From the NCBI RefSeq assembly GCF_010389155.1, contig NC_057762.1, positions 37,322,055-37,386,054 of the forward strand: 64,000 bases of DNA. The letters run 5' to 3'. Positions 39,101 through 50,850 of the stretch are shown in pieces. Numbering within the stretch: the first letter of the stretch is position 1; every line of letters starts with the position of its first letter. Made by a program: the position numbers and the translations under genes. A model generated the notes under the pieces. The model saw only the letters and a list, made by a program, of their open reading frames with translations, made no database searches and was not told the origin of the DNA. Origin of the DNA: Erigeron canadensis. Its lineage: Eukaryota > Streptophyta > Magnoliopsida > Asterales > Asteraceae.

Positions 39101-42100
39101 AGTCTCGCCTAGCAAAGGATTAAATGGTTTACAGTTTCTTCCTTCAGTTGACGCATATCCAGAAACTGCAAATGCAGCCACATTCAAAATCCGCATAAGG
39201 CTGTTACCCTAAAACAGATTTGAAAGTAAAAGGTGAGACTAAATGAAAGAAGTCTATAGTAGAGTCATTCAAGCAGATAATAATGATAATACAAAGCAAA
39301 AAGGTAACCAAATAAATGTACTGCCCAATAATCAAGGAGGATATAGATATGAATGACACAAAATGCGACTGCAAGCTTGGCCGGTTTTAGAAGATACTTC
39401 CTATATAATCATACTATGATAGTTTCACCGTCGAAGTTCCAGTTGTGACGTTCAGTTTTCAGTAGATACATATATGCTATTCATACTCCCTCTTAGTCTC
39501 TTACTACTTCTCTATGGTACACCAACTAAACGAGCAACTAAAAGACCTACACCTGCTATCTTCCTATCATTCCTGTTCTCACTTATTCTTCTGGTTTCAC
39601 ACATCAATCTACCTCAGACTATGTTTAGATTATTATTATCCTACCAACCATGTTTTACTTTTTTAGCACATATATCATAATCTATGTTGTTAATACTCAC
39701 ATATCGGTTATAACGGTCGAAGACTGATATTTGAGATATCGGTTATAGCGGTAGTATAACGGTGATTATAAAAATAATAAATTTTTTATGTTTATATAAC
39801 TATTTAAAAATAACGTTCAAACTTAAGTAAATATAATAGCCAAAAAAAACAAAAACCAAGATTCTGGGGGTTAACATGGGAATTTTGTATTGAAACTTGG
39901 AAAGTTGGAAGACAATTGATACTATCGGTAAATATCAGTAAAATATCGGTAAAATATCGGCAAAATATCGGTAAATATCGCCAATATTATCGGAACCGAT
40001 ATTTTGACCGGTATTTTGACCATTATTTGAAGGAAAGACCGGTAACCGTTATACCACCGTTATTAACAACATAGATCATAATCAGCATAACTTGCAACAC
40101 TGATGTAGCTCATATGCTCTCCTCCTTGGCCTTCTTTATCCGTAGGAATTGGCAATTATATCATTAGAGTGCTTTTCAATGAATGCAATTTGATTCGTGA
40201 TGGTATATTTGATGAAACGATAATACTCCCATCATGATATATTTTTCTCCACAAGCTTTATAGGTCAAACCACATCCATAAATCAAGTGAACAGTTTGAA
40301 AAACACTTGGCTAATACATTTACTCTGTAACTACAATAATCTGGACTAACCACAAATTAGCGCATGGTAACTATAATTAAGAAATTTATCCAATCCCTAT
40401 TGCCATTATCAATTTCCCAAAGTTAAATAGGCTAACATCTAACCTGCTTAGCAAAATATCAGAAAATTACAGGTACAAAGGCTGTATAGGAACGATGATC
40501 GCATGACGAGGGCCATATACTGTTGCAATGCAGTGATAAAGTGCAGATATTATAACTTCGTAATTAATAAACAAACTCACCCTTTTGCCCCATTCATATG
40601 CTCGGTCAAGAAGATAAGAGTACTCCAAATCTTCATAGCATTTTTGCAAAGAAGATATAGGTTCATTGAAGTAAACCGGAAGGCACACTTTGGTCAGATC
40701 TTTTCCTATGTTATCTTTGATCATTGACCAAAGACTTACACCCTTTTCTTTTTCAACGGGATCAGGCAACTTCTTCCGTCTCTTAACATGAGGGAAATCA
40801 GTACCAACTGATCTGATAGAAGCATCGATTTCTGGTTCGTTGACTTGGTCTTCATCATCAGATGTAAAAGATGATGACCGTATGTCAGACCCGGTACTTC
40901 GAAAAGAACCAGATGACAGGAAATCACGAGTGTCAAAAAAGGCATTATCTTCATCATCTGACTCTTCCTCTGCAGCATCTCCCCTATCATTATCATCCTC
41001 GGATTCACTTGGACTTGCTTTAAACAGATAACAAAAAGTATTAGATCTAAGAAGACACAGAAAAGCAATTCCCTCATTTTTTGTATTTGATTAAATGGAC
41101 AATACATAAAAAACTAGCAGTAAGGCTTATTCGTGAAGTATTCACATTAGTCTTTTAACTATATGGACAAAGATCACAATGAACACCAATGGGGAAGGCT
41201 CATTTTTATATTATCTTAACCTACTCACACTGAATACGATTCACAAAATATGTGCTAGGAAATAAAGCCTACATGATAGTATGAACAATAATCATTTTCC
41301 TTGTGGACAACAATTTACAAACTATAGTGAATATGGCTGTAGCTTCATTTACATAAACCAGACAATAATCTCTAGAGACAAAGGTAAAAGTGTAAAACTA
41401 TATTTTAGCAATTCAGATGTTACTCCTAGTTTCTATCATACATAACTACTCTTTAACTACCGGTCATTTCAGACTTGTCGTGGAACTATCCATATTAATA
41501 CACATTCCACAATCCAAATCAGAGTAACTGGGGTAGTGCCCTGCCATCCTAAACATCTAACACATGCCATATAATAGAATGTAATACTGAAAGGAAGAAG
41601 AAAGAGTTTTAAAGGTCAATGAGATGAAAACAAAATCAACTGGTCACAAATACAACAATCTCAGAAGCATACCACTGTATTTCTCTTGTCTCTGTCTCGA
41701 GGTTGCCCCAACCTCCTTTGACTGCCTTTGGCTCTCATCTACTACTGTGTTCTCGAGGTCAACCTTTTCTGTCTAAATGCAACAAAGAAGATATTACCAA
41801 AACTTGAAAACGATTATAAAAAAATAGATTAGCCTTCTCATCTGTAAATAATATGCATCATACTGTTAAAAGTAAGAAATCAAGCATATATACAATAGTA
41901 TCTCCCAAAAGAGATACGACTTGGTTGTTATAAAAGGTGAGGATGATAATAACTGCTAAACGTGTCATATAACTTATACACCAAACTGAACAAGTTTTGC
42001 TAGAAGCAAATAACCTGATCATAATTCTTGTCGGTGGCTCGGTGCACATGACAAATATATTTGTTGATTCACTAACTAATGACATTATGACCATCGGGTA

Positions 42101-43530
42101 CATCAACACACAAGGTTGAATGTTATGTAAGACCATGCACTATAATCCATTTATTCTTAATCAATTTCACTTCATACTCAAAAGGTATTATAACTAAACC
42201 AAAGTGTTTCCTCAAAGAGGCCTGCATTCATATCAAATCCATATAAAGTAAGAACATAACATGGAATGCTTGTGGTTCATATAAAACGAATGAGCATGAA
42301 ATGCTTAGAAACATCACTCAAGTATTCCAAATTTTTACAATGATAATGAGATATTACATGTACCTCTAGCATACGCAGTGTATCCATGAGAAGCAAATGC
42401 TTCTGCTTAAGAAGCACCAACTGATCCTGCATTGCCGAAAACTCACTCCTCATAATATTCTCACTATCCTGAATCGCTGCCTCGCTTACCCCTTCTTCCA
42501 ATAACCGTTGCCTCAACTTCTCCGTCGACACAGTAACACCACCTATCGGAGCCATCAATTCACTGTTCGACATCCGAGGAAACATCCCTTTCACAGCCTG
42601 CAAAGCTTCCATCCACGCAAGCCTATCATCCCTACTATCCGCCCTCAAATGCAGCCTCTTAGTCCCCGTAAATATCGAAAACCTCTTATCATCTGATCTA
42701 CTTTCTCGTATCGACGACACCTATCAAACATACACACACACCTATACATAAAAATCACTCATACAAAAAAAAAAAAAAAACTGTATCAAAACGACATTAC
42801 ACGTAATAATCATCTAGCTTAGCTCTTATTCATTCACTTACATCTCTAAACATTAAATAACTAATCTACAAATGTTCTGCACGCCTTTACGACATTCGGA
42901 CTTTCTATCCTAATATCGAATATACTCATAAACACCTAAACCAAACAATGCATAATAATAATAAGTTAAACAATGACAAAAAAAAAAAAACATGATGAAA
43001 TAACTAACCTTAAGATGAACCTCACCAACCGGTTTCCGGTGCGAATGACTAGAACTGGAGCCACTAGAGCTCGAATTCCGGTTCCTAGACAACCGACGAA
43101 AGGATTCCTCACCAATAACCCTAGCGCCTTTTTCGGTCTCCTTAGTAACAATAATTTTATCAGGACCGTGGACTTTATAATAAGATAAAACACCGTCTTG
43201 TAATACAAACCACCTAGGTCTCCAACCTTTACCATAATTAACCCATTTATGTAAAATACCTGATATTCCATTACCTACAATATCATTTATTTTCACATCT
43301 CTTTGATCATTATTATTATTATTATTATTATTATTGCTATTATTTAACAGCAACCTCATGGTAGGTTGCCGTGTACCATCAAACACCGAATCAAAACTCA
43401 CGTGATTCAGGCCGTTAAGATGATTGTTTTTATTATTATTATAAATTTGATGATGATCGGATCCGGTAACGGTGACAGCTGGCATCGAATTGTTGTTGTG
43501 ATCGACTGGAACACAACAAAAAGGATGCAT
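33196..43530 (-). CDS. ORP1C: Oxysterol-binding-protein-related protein, PH + ORD, ORP1C/ORP1D type (10 exons, 796 aa)
   Basis: Lipid-binding or transfer protein of the OSBP family. Exons in transcript order: 43530-43009, 42720-42364, 41772-41673, 41017-40581, 39208-39053, 38917-38750, 38678-38538, 37130-36903, 36731-36618, 33363-33196. All introns are GT-AG and the phases agree; total coding length is 2391 bases. The N-terminus [10 protein letters not shown] is typical of plant ORP1 proteins. An Asn run fills residues 63-74. The PH domain spans about 88-222 ([20 protein letters not shown] to [11 protein letters not shown]), and a coiled coil about 240-293. An acidic stretch leads to NAFFDTRDF (351-359), a FFAT-like VAP-binding motif, then KRRKK (405-409). 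The ORD follows from about 425, with [12 protein letters not shown] (501-512) and the OSBP signature SEKVSHHPM (522-530). The Met after HHP is, as I recall, normal for plant ORP1. The gene is intact. ORP1C and ORP1D cannot be told apart here. Confidence 0.96.
33896..34418. mobile_element. hAT-type MITE in ORP intron 9
   Basis: Terminal inverted repeats CATAGTTGTCAAAGG (left) and its reverse complement (right). The 8-bp flanks TTCTCAAA (33888-33895) and TTCTCAGA (34419-34426) match at 7 of 8 positions. Subterminal sequence is GC-rich (GGGGCCTAGGCGG, GCGCCTAGGCGC) and the core AT-rich. 523 bp, no transposase. Confidence 0.8.
35500..36250 (-). pseudogene. Ty3/gypsy gag relic in ORP intron 9
   Basis: Minus-strand frames, broken by stops and frameshifts, read gag-like pieces in the correct order: [13 protein letters not shown], a [17 protein letters not shown] segment, then near 35630 [11 protein letters not shown] (zinc-knuckle remnant) and [10 protein letters not shown]. 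In intact plant gypsy Gag the matching order is a WY.W segment, a CEQ-L-L-QTGSV segment and a CCHC knuckle. No LTRs found, so the boundaries are approximate. Confidence 0.6.
36349..36361. repeat. C13 homopolymer with adjoining CCA repeats
   Basis: Thirteen C residues followed by ACC/ACCC repeats to about 36388, inside ORP intron 9. Confidence 0.85.
38250..38355 (-). mobile_element. tRNA-derived SINE-like fragment in ORP intron 7
   Basis: Minus strand: CTTGGTAGAGGCTCTTGCC (A-box region), then GGTTCAATCCCTTGC (B box), ending in A-rich sequence near 38250. Short, so possibly only the SINE head with tail. Confidence 0.5.
39682..40074. mobile_element. hAT-type MITE in ORP intron 4
   Basis: Perfect 8-bp duplication ATCATAAT at 39674-39681 and 40075-40082. 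Terminal inverted repeats CTATGTTGTTAATA / TATTAACAACATAG. Subterminal motifs ATCGGTTATAACGGT and GGTAAAATATCGG repeat several times. 393 bp, no ORF of its own. Confidence 0.85.
43309..43342. repeat. ATT/AAT trinucleotide microsatellite inside ORP exon 1
   Basis: On the coding strand it reads AAT/AAC codons and makes the Asn run at residues 63-74 just before the PH domain. Length variation would stay in frame. Confidence 0.9.
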
Positions 43531-43923
43531 ATAATTAATTTAATTATTATTATTATTATTTAAAAATTGCAATTATGATTATGATTAATATTATTAATTA
43601 ATAGTGATTAGAGATAGAAGAAATGGAAGGAAGGGAGGGGTTGCCGGAGGGATTTAATTAGCATAATAATAATAACGGGTTCAAGGATGGAAGGAAGGAA
43701 AGAATATGCGCGTAAGGAAAAATTACTTAACTAACACAGCTAAGCTCAGAGAGAGACGGAGGGAGTTTTTTTGGACCGACTCACATGCTTTTGATTCGTT
43801 TTTTCTACGAGGTGAAGTTTATTTAAGAAGATGGGAGTTTGTTTGGCGTTGTGTTTACGTTTGTGTGTAATTCAAATAAAATCGGGGAAAACAATAGTGG
43901 TAGTGGTTATCTATAATTTGTTA
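43531..43923 (-). promoter_or_regulatory. 5' UTR and proximal promoter region of the ORP gene
   Basis: About 390 bases separate the ATG from the Harbinger insertion. The coding-strand sequence includes an ATT-rich stretch beside the ATG and a CT-rich tract near 43762-43741 (CTCCGTCTCTCTCTGAGC). Such tracts are common near plant transcription starts. No clear TATA box. Confidence 0.4.
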
Positions 43924-45834
43924 GGGGGAAGGAGTGGGGCTCGGGTAGGGACTCGGGTATCCCGACCACGAGCGGCTATACCATTTTCAGTGCTCGGGTA
44001 GCAAGCGGGTAAGGTGAGTTCGGGTATCAAAAAGAGCTAATTAACCGAGTAGTGGGCATCAAATTGAACGTTGGAAAGCTGTGGACCCCCCAACGGCTAC
44101 AAAGTGTTTAATTTAAAAAGAAAAAAAACATTTTCTCCCCATATACACATATACAACTTATATATTCATTTTAATACACACAACAAACACACATATCATT
44201 TTAACACAAAAAAAAAAACCTTTCTCCTCAAATGTCTAGTTCATCGGAATCTCGTTGTGTCTTTGTCGGATCAGATTCATCATCCAAATCCGATGGTATG
44301 TTCCTACATAACGCACTTCAGTGGATGGAAGACACGGCATCTTCCAACGCGGTTCAAAACCGCCAAACCGTAGAGCGCCAACGCGAAAATGGTCATCAAA
44401 TTTTACTTAATGATTGGTTCGTTGATGAGCCAAAATACGATGACGCTTACTTTCAAAAGAAATTTCGAATGGAAAAAAGCATGTTTTTGAAAATCGTCGA
44501 CAATATCGAGGCGAAGTTTCCAGATTTTAGAGACGGGTTCGATGCACGTGGCCAAGGCATTTTCAAACCGCTCCAAAAAGTCGCATCGGCGGTACGCCAA
44601 CTCGCAACGGGCAATCCGCCCGACGAGTACGATGAGTACTTACACATGGCCACGAGAACAGGCCACGATTTTCTTGATCAATTTTGTGACGCCATCATTA
44701 AGTTGTATGGCCGTGAGTACTTACGTAGGCCTACCTAACACGACGTTGCTCGTATTTTCCAAGCTCACGAAGAGCGCCATCACATGCCGGGGATGCTTGG
44801 TAGCATCGATTGTACACATGTCGAGTGGTTAAAGGACAATATACGAGAGGCGACCATGGCGTTCCCACTATTATGCTTGAGATAACCGCTTCTCAAGACT
44901 TGTGGATTTGGCATGCTTATTTTGGTGCTCCTGGTTCAAACAACGACATCAACGTGTTGAACCAATTCGACTTGTATCACACAGAGTGAAATGGCACGAC
45001 CCCGGATACTTCATTCGTCATTAATGGTCGAGAGTACAAACGCGGTTATTATCTAACCGACGGCACTACAACAAGTACTCGACGTTTGTTAAAGCATGCC
45101 CTTATCCTACTGACCCGAAGGAGGAAAGATTCAAGAAGTTACAAGAGGGGGCGAGGAAAGATGTGGAGCGTGCTTTTGGGGTTCCAAAAGGAAAATGGAA
45201 GATTCTTAGACGTCCTCTCCGACCCCTGATCAAACACAAGATTGGTCAGTATGTTTACGCGACGTGTATTTTGCATAACATGGTGATAAAAGGGGATGGT
45301 CGAGCTATCTCGCCGGTTCACATCATGGACCAACCGGTCCAACCGGTGTGGGACGAGACCTTTTTAGCGGAGTTACTAAACGAAGACATCCATCATCATC
45401 TTCGTTATGACCTCATTGAACACGTGGAGGCTCAAGACTTGGGACATCTCGACGACTAGTTTTTTTTTAAATAAGTCTAGTGTTTTTATTTTAATGTTTT
45501 TTTTTTATTATGTATTGTTTTTATTTTAATGTTTTTTTTTTAATTATGTATTGTTTTTTTTTAAGTGTTATGTAATTTTTTTTTAATTATGTATTGGTTT
45601 TTTTAAGTGTTATGTAATGTTTTTTTAAGTTTTTAATAAAATGTTTAGTTAAATTATTGGTGGAATAAAAATAAAAGAAAAAGAAAATGAAGTTCGGCAA
45701 GTTTAATGAATTGGGTATGTATTTCAAGTGTTTTGGGTAAGAATTGGGTTAAACTGGGTAATGGTGAGTTGGAAGGTTTTGATTGGATGAAGGATTTGGT
45801 ATATTAACCAACTCTACAACCACTCCTCCCCCCC
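43924..45834 (+). mobile_element. PIF/Harbinger element 2, complete ends, decayed transposase
   Basis: Left end GGGGGAAGGAGTGG pairs with right end CCACTCCTCCCCCCCC. TTA flanks the element at 43921-43923 and 45835-45837, the 3-bp duplication of this superfamily. It encloses one transposase gene on the plus strand. 1.9 kb; the second (Myb-like) ORF of autonomous elements is missing. Confidence 0.88.
44232..45459 (+). pseudogene. PIF/Harbinger transposase pseudogene with recognisable DDE residues
   Basis: N-terminal ORF 44232-44738 (MSSSSESRC... to YGREYLRRPT) ends at TAA where family members continue. The same frame goes on to GMLGSIDCTH (first Asp). An apparent deletion and frameshift follow, then ASQDLWIWHAYFGAPGSNND (second Asp) in another frame. 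A TGA comes near 44988, a further frameshift near 45065, and finally DVERAFGVPKGKW (Glu) and an open end to 45459. The lesions therefore are two stops and at least two frameshifts. The gene order and all three catalytic residues remain readable. Homologous to the fragment in element 1. Confidence 0.9.
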
Positions 45835-45837
45835 TTA

Positions 45838-46390
45838 GAGAGATTAGATATACTTTTAGAAATAAACGAGATCGTAATTCATACTTAAGCAGATATTACA
45901 CATTTAATACTTCAACTTAATCTAGTATTATATGCATAATACAAAATTCATTAATGACAATCACATTACAAAGACATATTACAAAATAAGCACGGACAAT
46001 CTAGACTGCTATTGACATTAATGTGCACTTACAGTCTTGCATGCTAAACTTTTGGTTAGCAACCACTTTGTTACTACAAAGAAATGGTATTAAGAGAGAA
46101 GTATACTAAGAATAAAGAACCAATTCACAAAGTTTCATAAATGGTAGCAAGCTTGATAAATAGGTGATGGGAGAAAGATCAACATTTAGGACATAACAAA
46201 TGTCATTAAATTTCAATTATTCACAACAAAATAGAGGCGAAAAAACATGTTGATTTTGAATTACATTACATTCTCGGGTCTAAAATAGAAAGGAAAAAAA
46301 TTATTTAAAAAGAAAGGAAAGGAAAGAAAAAAGAATAAGAAAAAAAATAACATAAAGAGCATATTTGATAGGGAAAAAAAATAACGGTGA
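45838..46390. other. AT-rich spacer downstream of Harbinger element 2
   Basis: No gene or bounded element seen. Confidence 0.5.
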
Positions 46391-46399
46391 AGTTATATA

Positions 46400-47040
46400 T
46401 AAAAACACGGATGAAAATAATCAAAAATCAAATGTTTAAAGGTAAAATTGTAATTGTATGAAAGTTTGTAATAAAGTTGAACTCATTGTTTCTTCGGATA
46501 TCACAAACTTATAAATTATTTTTGAACAATCTCTTCATTCATTCTTGAATTCTTTCAAAGTCATTAAAATCTCTCAACCATTTTATCTCTACCCCCCCCC
46601 CCCCATGATAAAGATACAAATCAAACACTACCAAGAAAATAATAACGAAAACTTTGATGTGGGCAAAATTTAAAAAATAAAAATCTTAGGGGGTTATGAT
46701 GAAATTTGGTAAAAATTATTATGCATTATGGGATCACTTTAAATGTTACATAAATGTAAAATGTAACGATGATGAAAGTTATTATATATTAAACACATTA
46801 TATATATAAAAAGATGGATGAAAAATAAAAGTAAAACTGTAACTGTGTGAAAGTTATTTGATGAAAACATAAGAAATCAAAAGTTAAGTGTCAAGAAAAT
46901 GAAAATGAAAACGAAAACTTTGATGTGGGACAAAAGTTAAAAGATAGAAACTTTAAGGGGATGAAAATGAAAAATGGTAAAAATTATTATGTGCTATAAG
47001 AGCTTGTACATTTTATGCATAAATAACTTATACATTCACA
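46400..47040. repeat. Diverged direct repeats, offset 265-400 bp
   Basis: ACGAAAACTTTGATGTGG...AAATTTGGTAAAAATTATTATG-type sequence at about 46645-46730 recurs at about 46910-47000. A GATGAAAATAA...GTAAAATTGTAA segment at 46408 recurs at 46815. A C13 run sits at 46592-46604. Non-coding. Confidence 0.5.
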
Positions 47041-47050
47041 TAGGTTTTTA

Positions 47051-47051
<1 letters not shown>

Positions 47052-47093
<42 letters not shown>
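47052..47093. repeat. AT dinucleotide microsatellite
   Basis: Uninterrupted AT repeat of about 42 bases. Confidence 0.95.
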
Positions 47094-47097
<4 letters not shown>

Positions 47098-47269
47098 TAC
47101 TTGCTTTTGAAAATATAAAATGTAGCAATTTCAATCACCTTCGTGGTGATACTCCAGTAACGTAAGTTTTCAGTTTGTAAATCAGTTGTGTATAGTGTGT
47201 TTTTGAGTTAATTTCATCTTTACTTTCATATAAAATAAAGGTTTTTTTTTTTAACTTTAGGTTCTCCAC

Positions 47270-47453
47270 CTAAAATATTTATAACATTTTTAGCGAAATT
47301 ATTTACAGTATAAATTTACCAACTTTTAAAATAATTACACTACCCCATTTAAATCAATTATTTTTACATTAATAATCGTAATGCCATCGCCACCGCCGTC
47401 GTCGTCGCCTTCACCCGTCACCACCATCGTGCATTGCGCAGATTCCCGTCTAG
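47270..47453 (+). mobile_element. Helitron-like 3' end fragment
   Basis: The segment ends with a CCACCGCCGTCGTCGTCGCC tract, GTGCATTGCGCAG and, 11 bases on, CTAG followed by T. The CTAG|T end preceded by a short GC hairpin is the expected Helitron 3' terminus. The upstream part matches 59130-59385 in wording and order. The 5' end is not identified. Confidence 0.5.
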
Positions 47454-47612
47454 TTTTAAACAGATTAAAAAGAGGATAGCACGGAAATAAAATACAAAGA
47501 TAAATTCATTATTTTGTATCCTTCTACTTATGAAAGGAAAAGATGGAAACAAAATTGATCATCATTTACCTTTTCTTATCTCTCTTTTATGTTTCTTTAA
47601 TAAGCTTGGGAG

Positions 47613-48011
47613 TAGTTGTGTAAACTCGACTCGAGCTTGATCGAACTTTTATTTACAGGCTCGAGTTCGATCGAATTTTTATTTACATCATCGAACTCGA
47701 TCGAGTAAACGACATTAGTGAACTTGCTCAACTCGACTTAATAAGTTAAATATATATAATAATTATATTATAATTATAATAACTACTATATAACAGTTAT
47801 ATTTATAATTAAATATGTACATAAAAAGGTTAAGACGGTGATATTAAAGATGCTCAGTAAGGCTCGCGAGTTTCACGAGCTCGTCATGTTTATACTAGAA
47901 CTCGGATCAAAAACATACTTGAGTAGCTCAAGCTCGGCTCGAATCAAACTGAGTCGATTTCGAATAGATTTCAGGTTACTTGCGAGCTATATCGTCTCGT
48001 TTACACCCTTA
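47613..48011. mobile_element. hAT-type MITE
   Basis: Ends TAGTTGTGTAAAC and GTTTACACCCTTA (imperfect inverted repeats). The 8-bp flanks CTTGGGAG (47605-47612) and CTTAGGAG (48012-48019) match at 7 of 8. Many subterminal GAGCTCGA/ACTCGATCGAG motifs surround an AT-rich core. No transposase. Confidence 0.75.
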
Positions 48012-48019
48012 CTTAGGAG

Positions 48020-50680
48020 CATAATAATAAGGATTGGGGTGGTTTTGGTTAGGGTGTATGTTCTTTGAGCGAAAGTGGTTAGGAATGCTTTTTTTTTATG
48101 AATATGAGTAGGTGAATGAGTGATGCAATGGGTTGTTGAATGGTTGGACGTGCATTTGTTATTTTGATAATTAAATGTGATTTTGTTATATGAAAATATG
48201 GTAACTAGATAGCTATTGTAGATGTTTTTTATGTTATATAGAAATTTGGTATTTAGGAAACTATACATTGGCATTCGGGATATGTACCTATCAACAGTAA
48301 ATTAATAATGGTTTTGTTCATGCAAGAAATAATACATTTGTAGCTTCGATGGGTAACAATTTAGTTTTGATATAAGGGTTGATATTTGATCCACGACATT
48401 AAGAGACATTGCAATTTAAGAATGATTTCAATTATTCATGTTTCATCTACAAGACTCAAACTTACTTCACTGAAGGACTTTATTTGTGAAAATCCTTTAA
48501 ATGTATTTCCCATGTTTTAAACTCGAGACCTCCAACATATAAAGTTGATGCTCAACCACTAAGCAATAATAAAAAGTACATGACAAAAGGTAATTCATGA
48601 CTTCATGTAATACTAGTATTATAGTTAAAATGATTTTCAAGATTTTTAATAAGGTATGATATTCATCTATTACTCTCATCGTTTTTTTCCACCAAATTTT
48701 TTCTCAATCATACACTCTTACTCTCTCATGTTGTGACTCTCTCTTTTTTGCCCTCGCTCGCTATATCTTTCGATTTATCGGTTGCCTACTAAAAAAAAAC
48801 GTAAATTTTGCTTTTTGACACGCGTTCAAAAGGTGGAGGCGTTGTTATTGTGCGGGTGGAGTGAAATAACATCCATGCCCACTGTTGGTCTCTCCCCTTA
48901 CTTTGGGCATTTTCGTCATTTCACTCCACTTCTTCCTCATTGTCATTAACTTTTTCGATGTTCAATAATCGATTATTGCCATGACTTTACTTCTTTAAAT
49001 TGAACTTGTTGTTTATAAATATAATAACATTTGCAAGTGTTTATATATATAATAGAGTTAGATAATGCAGATAACGTGTTTGATTAAATATCCAAATTAA
49101 AAAAAAAAAAATAACGGCATAGATTAAAATTGCAAAAAATAAACAACCACGGGGATAATTTTGAAGAAGTGCGAAATAAGTGGAGTGAAATAACAAAAAT
49201 GGCTCTCACGTGACTTGTACATAGGGGACTTAATGGAAGTAGGGACGTAGTGTAGACCACAAGGATAATTATGACCAAAATATAGCGACAAAGATGAAAA
49301 CTATAAAAACGACAAACCGCATTGACGACTTTTGCACTTTACGCATAAAATTACAAAGTCACAAAGGCCTAATGCTATAGACTATAAACTATAAACAATA
49401 GAGAACTATGAGCGAGACCAAATCAAATTGTAATAAACTTTTCACGATATGAAAAAAAAAATCCAGAAAAGTGATAAACTTATTAAAATAATCAGTCGAA
49501 AGGATCAAATGAAATACATATGAAACTTTCATCTTTGGTTAGTTCAACAAATTATAATACTCAGTAATAATTGAGTATAAAATTATATTGATAGAGTAAT
49601 TTTCTTGCACCCATCTCTATCTACGTTAAAGAATTTTGTTTTTGTGATAGGATGGACTTGTTGAGGTGTTGACTAGTTTGGCGAATATGAAATTAATTTG
49701 AGTTAAGGAGAGTATAATCAAGAATTTGACAAGAATATTCGTCCGAATAATGTCTTATTTTGTTGTAATTTTGTTTTGTGTGAATTACGAAAGATGCGGA
49801 TCGAACAACACAATAGAGGGTCTAGAATCTAGATTATGTTGTCTTAACCGGGTTTATGCTAAAAAGTCCCCTTACCCAATAGGACAATACCTAATAGGGG
49901 GAAAACTCGTTAATATTTCGCTCAAATGCATGACAACATATTAAGAGAAAACCTTGTTTTCTAAAATTTGAATCTTGGTCCCCCTAAATTCAAGTCTTCA
50001 TAAAAAGACTTCTTTACTGGGTACACCGAAGTAAAAAACTTGTGGCAATATTTATAAGAAATATAGATTAAAAATTAATAATACTTAAAATAATATGATA
50101 ACCGGTTTTGACCAATAATTTGAGTTACTTTAATGTTACATATGAAGAATGATAAATATATAACAATTATTAGTCATTTCATCCGATTGTAAACAATATA
50201 TAATAAGATATGTACATTAAACACTAAAGTAGACTTATGTTTGAATTCGTCTCCTAATGTTTGCGACTACTCAATGTGTTCTTTTTTCACGAAAAAAAAT
50301 AAAAATACAAACTGGGGTTCTTATAGCTGTACCTTTGATGGTCCCCATAGATATTACTGTATTAGAAATGGCAGAAAATTCAAAGAAATAATACCCATTG
50401 AAAAAACATGCTGAAAATCTATATAAATAAATTAAAAGTCATACAACGTCTTAACTTTTATTTTATTCTATTTAATCATGTACCGTAGTTTTCTTGCAAC
50501 TCATAACATACTATATTATTATGTATATGCATATACGGTAGAGATCAGATAGAAGATAGGTTAAAGAAAGAAAGGAAAAAAAGTCCTATAAGCCAATCAA
50601 AATGAGACATATGTTAAAATAAAATATAAAAACACATGGTGACATTATTGTAAATAAATTAAACTTTTGTGAAACACGAC
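48020..50680. other. Intergenic AT-rich DNA with minor repeat remains
   Basis: No gene supported. A tRNA-like piece on the minus strand at about 48500-48575 (GCTTAGTGGTTGAGCATC, then GGTCTCGAGTTT) may be a SINE head. The 48800-49310 segment contains GGAGTGAAATAAC at 48858 and again at 49190 with related flanks, perhaps a decayed non-autonomous element. Confidence 0.4.
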
Positions 50681-50689
50681 CAGCTTGAT

Positions 50690-50850
50690 CAATTTGGGTT
50701 CTGGGTCAGCTTGGTTAGCTTGGGTTGGGTCAGCTTGGGGTTTGGTCAGCTTGGGTTTGGGTTAGGTCAGCTTGGGTCTTGGTTAGGCCAGCTTGGGGTT
50801 GGGTTGGTCAGTTTGGTTTTGGGTTGGGTTAGGTCCGCTTGGGTTTGAAG
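50690..50850 (+). repeat. G-rich imperfect minisatellite
   Basis: About seven reiterations of a unit close to GGGTTGGGTCAGCTT, with irregular spacing of about 18-25 bases. On the plus strand it is GGG/GGGG-rich and C-poor. Translation is meaningless (Gly/Leu/Trp-type repeats), so non-coding. Confidence 0.8.
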
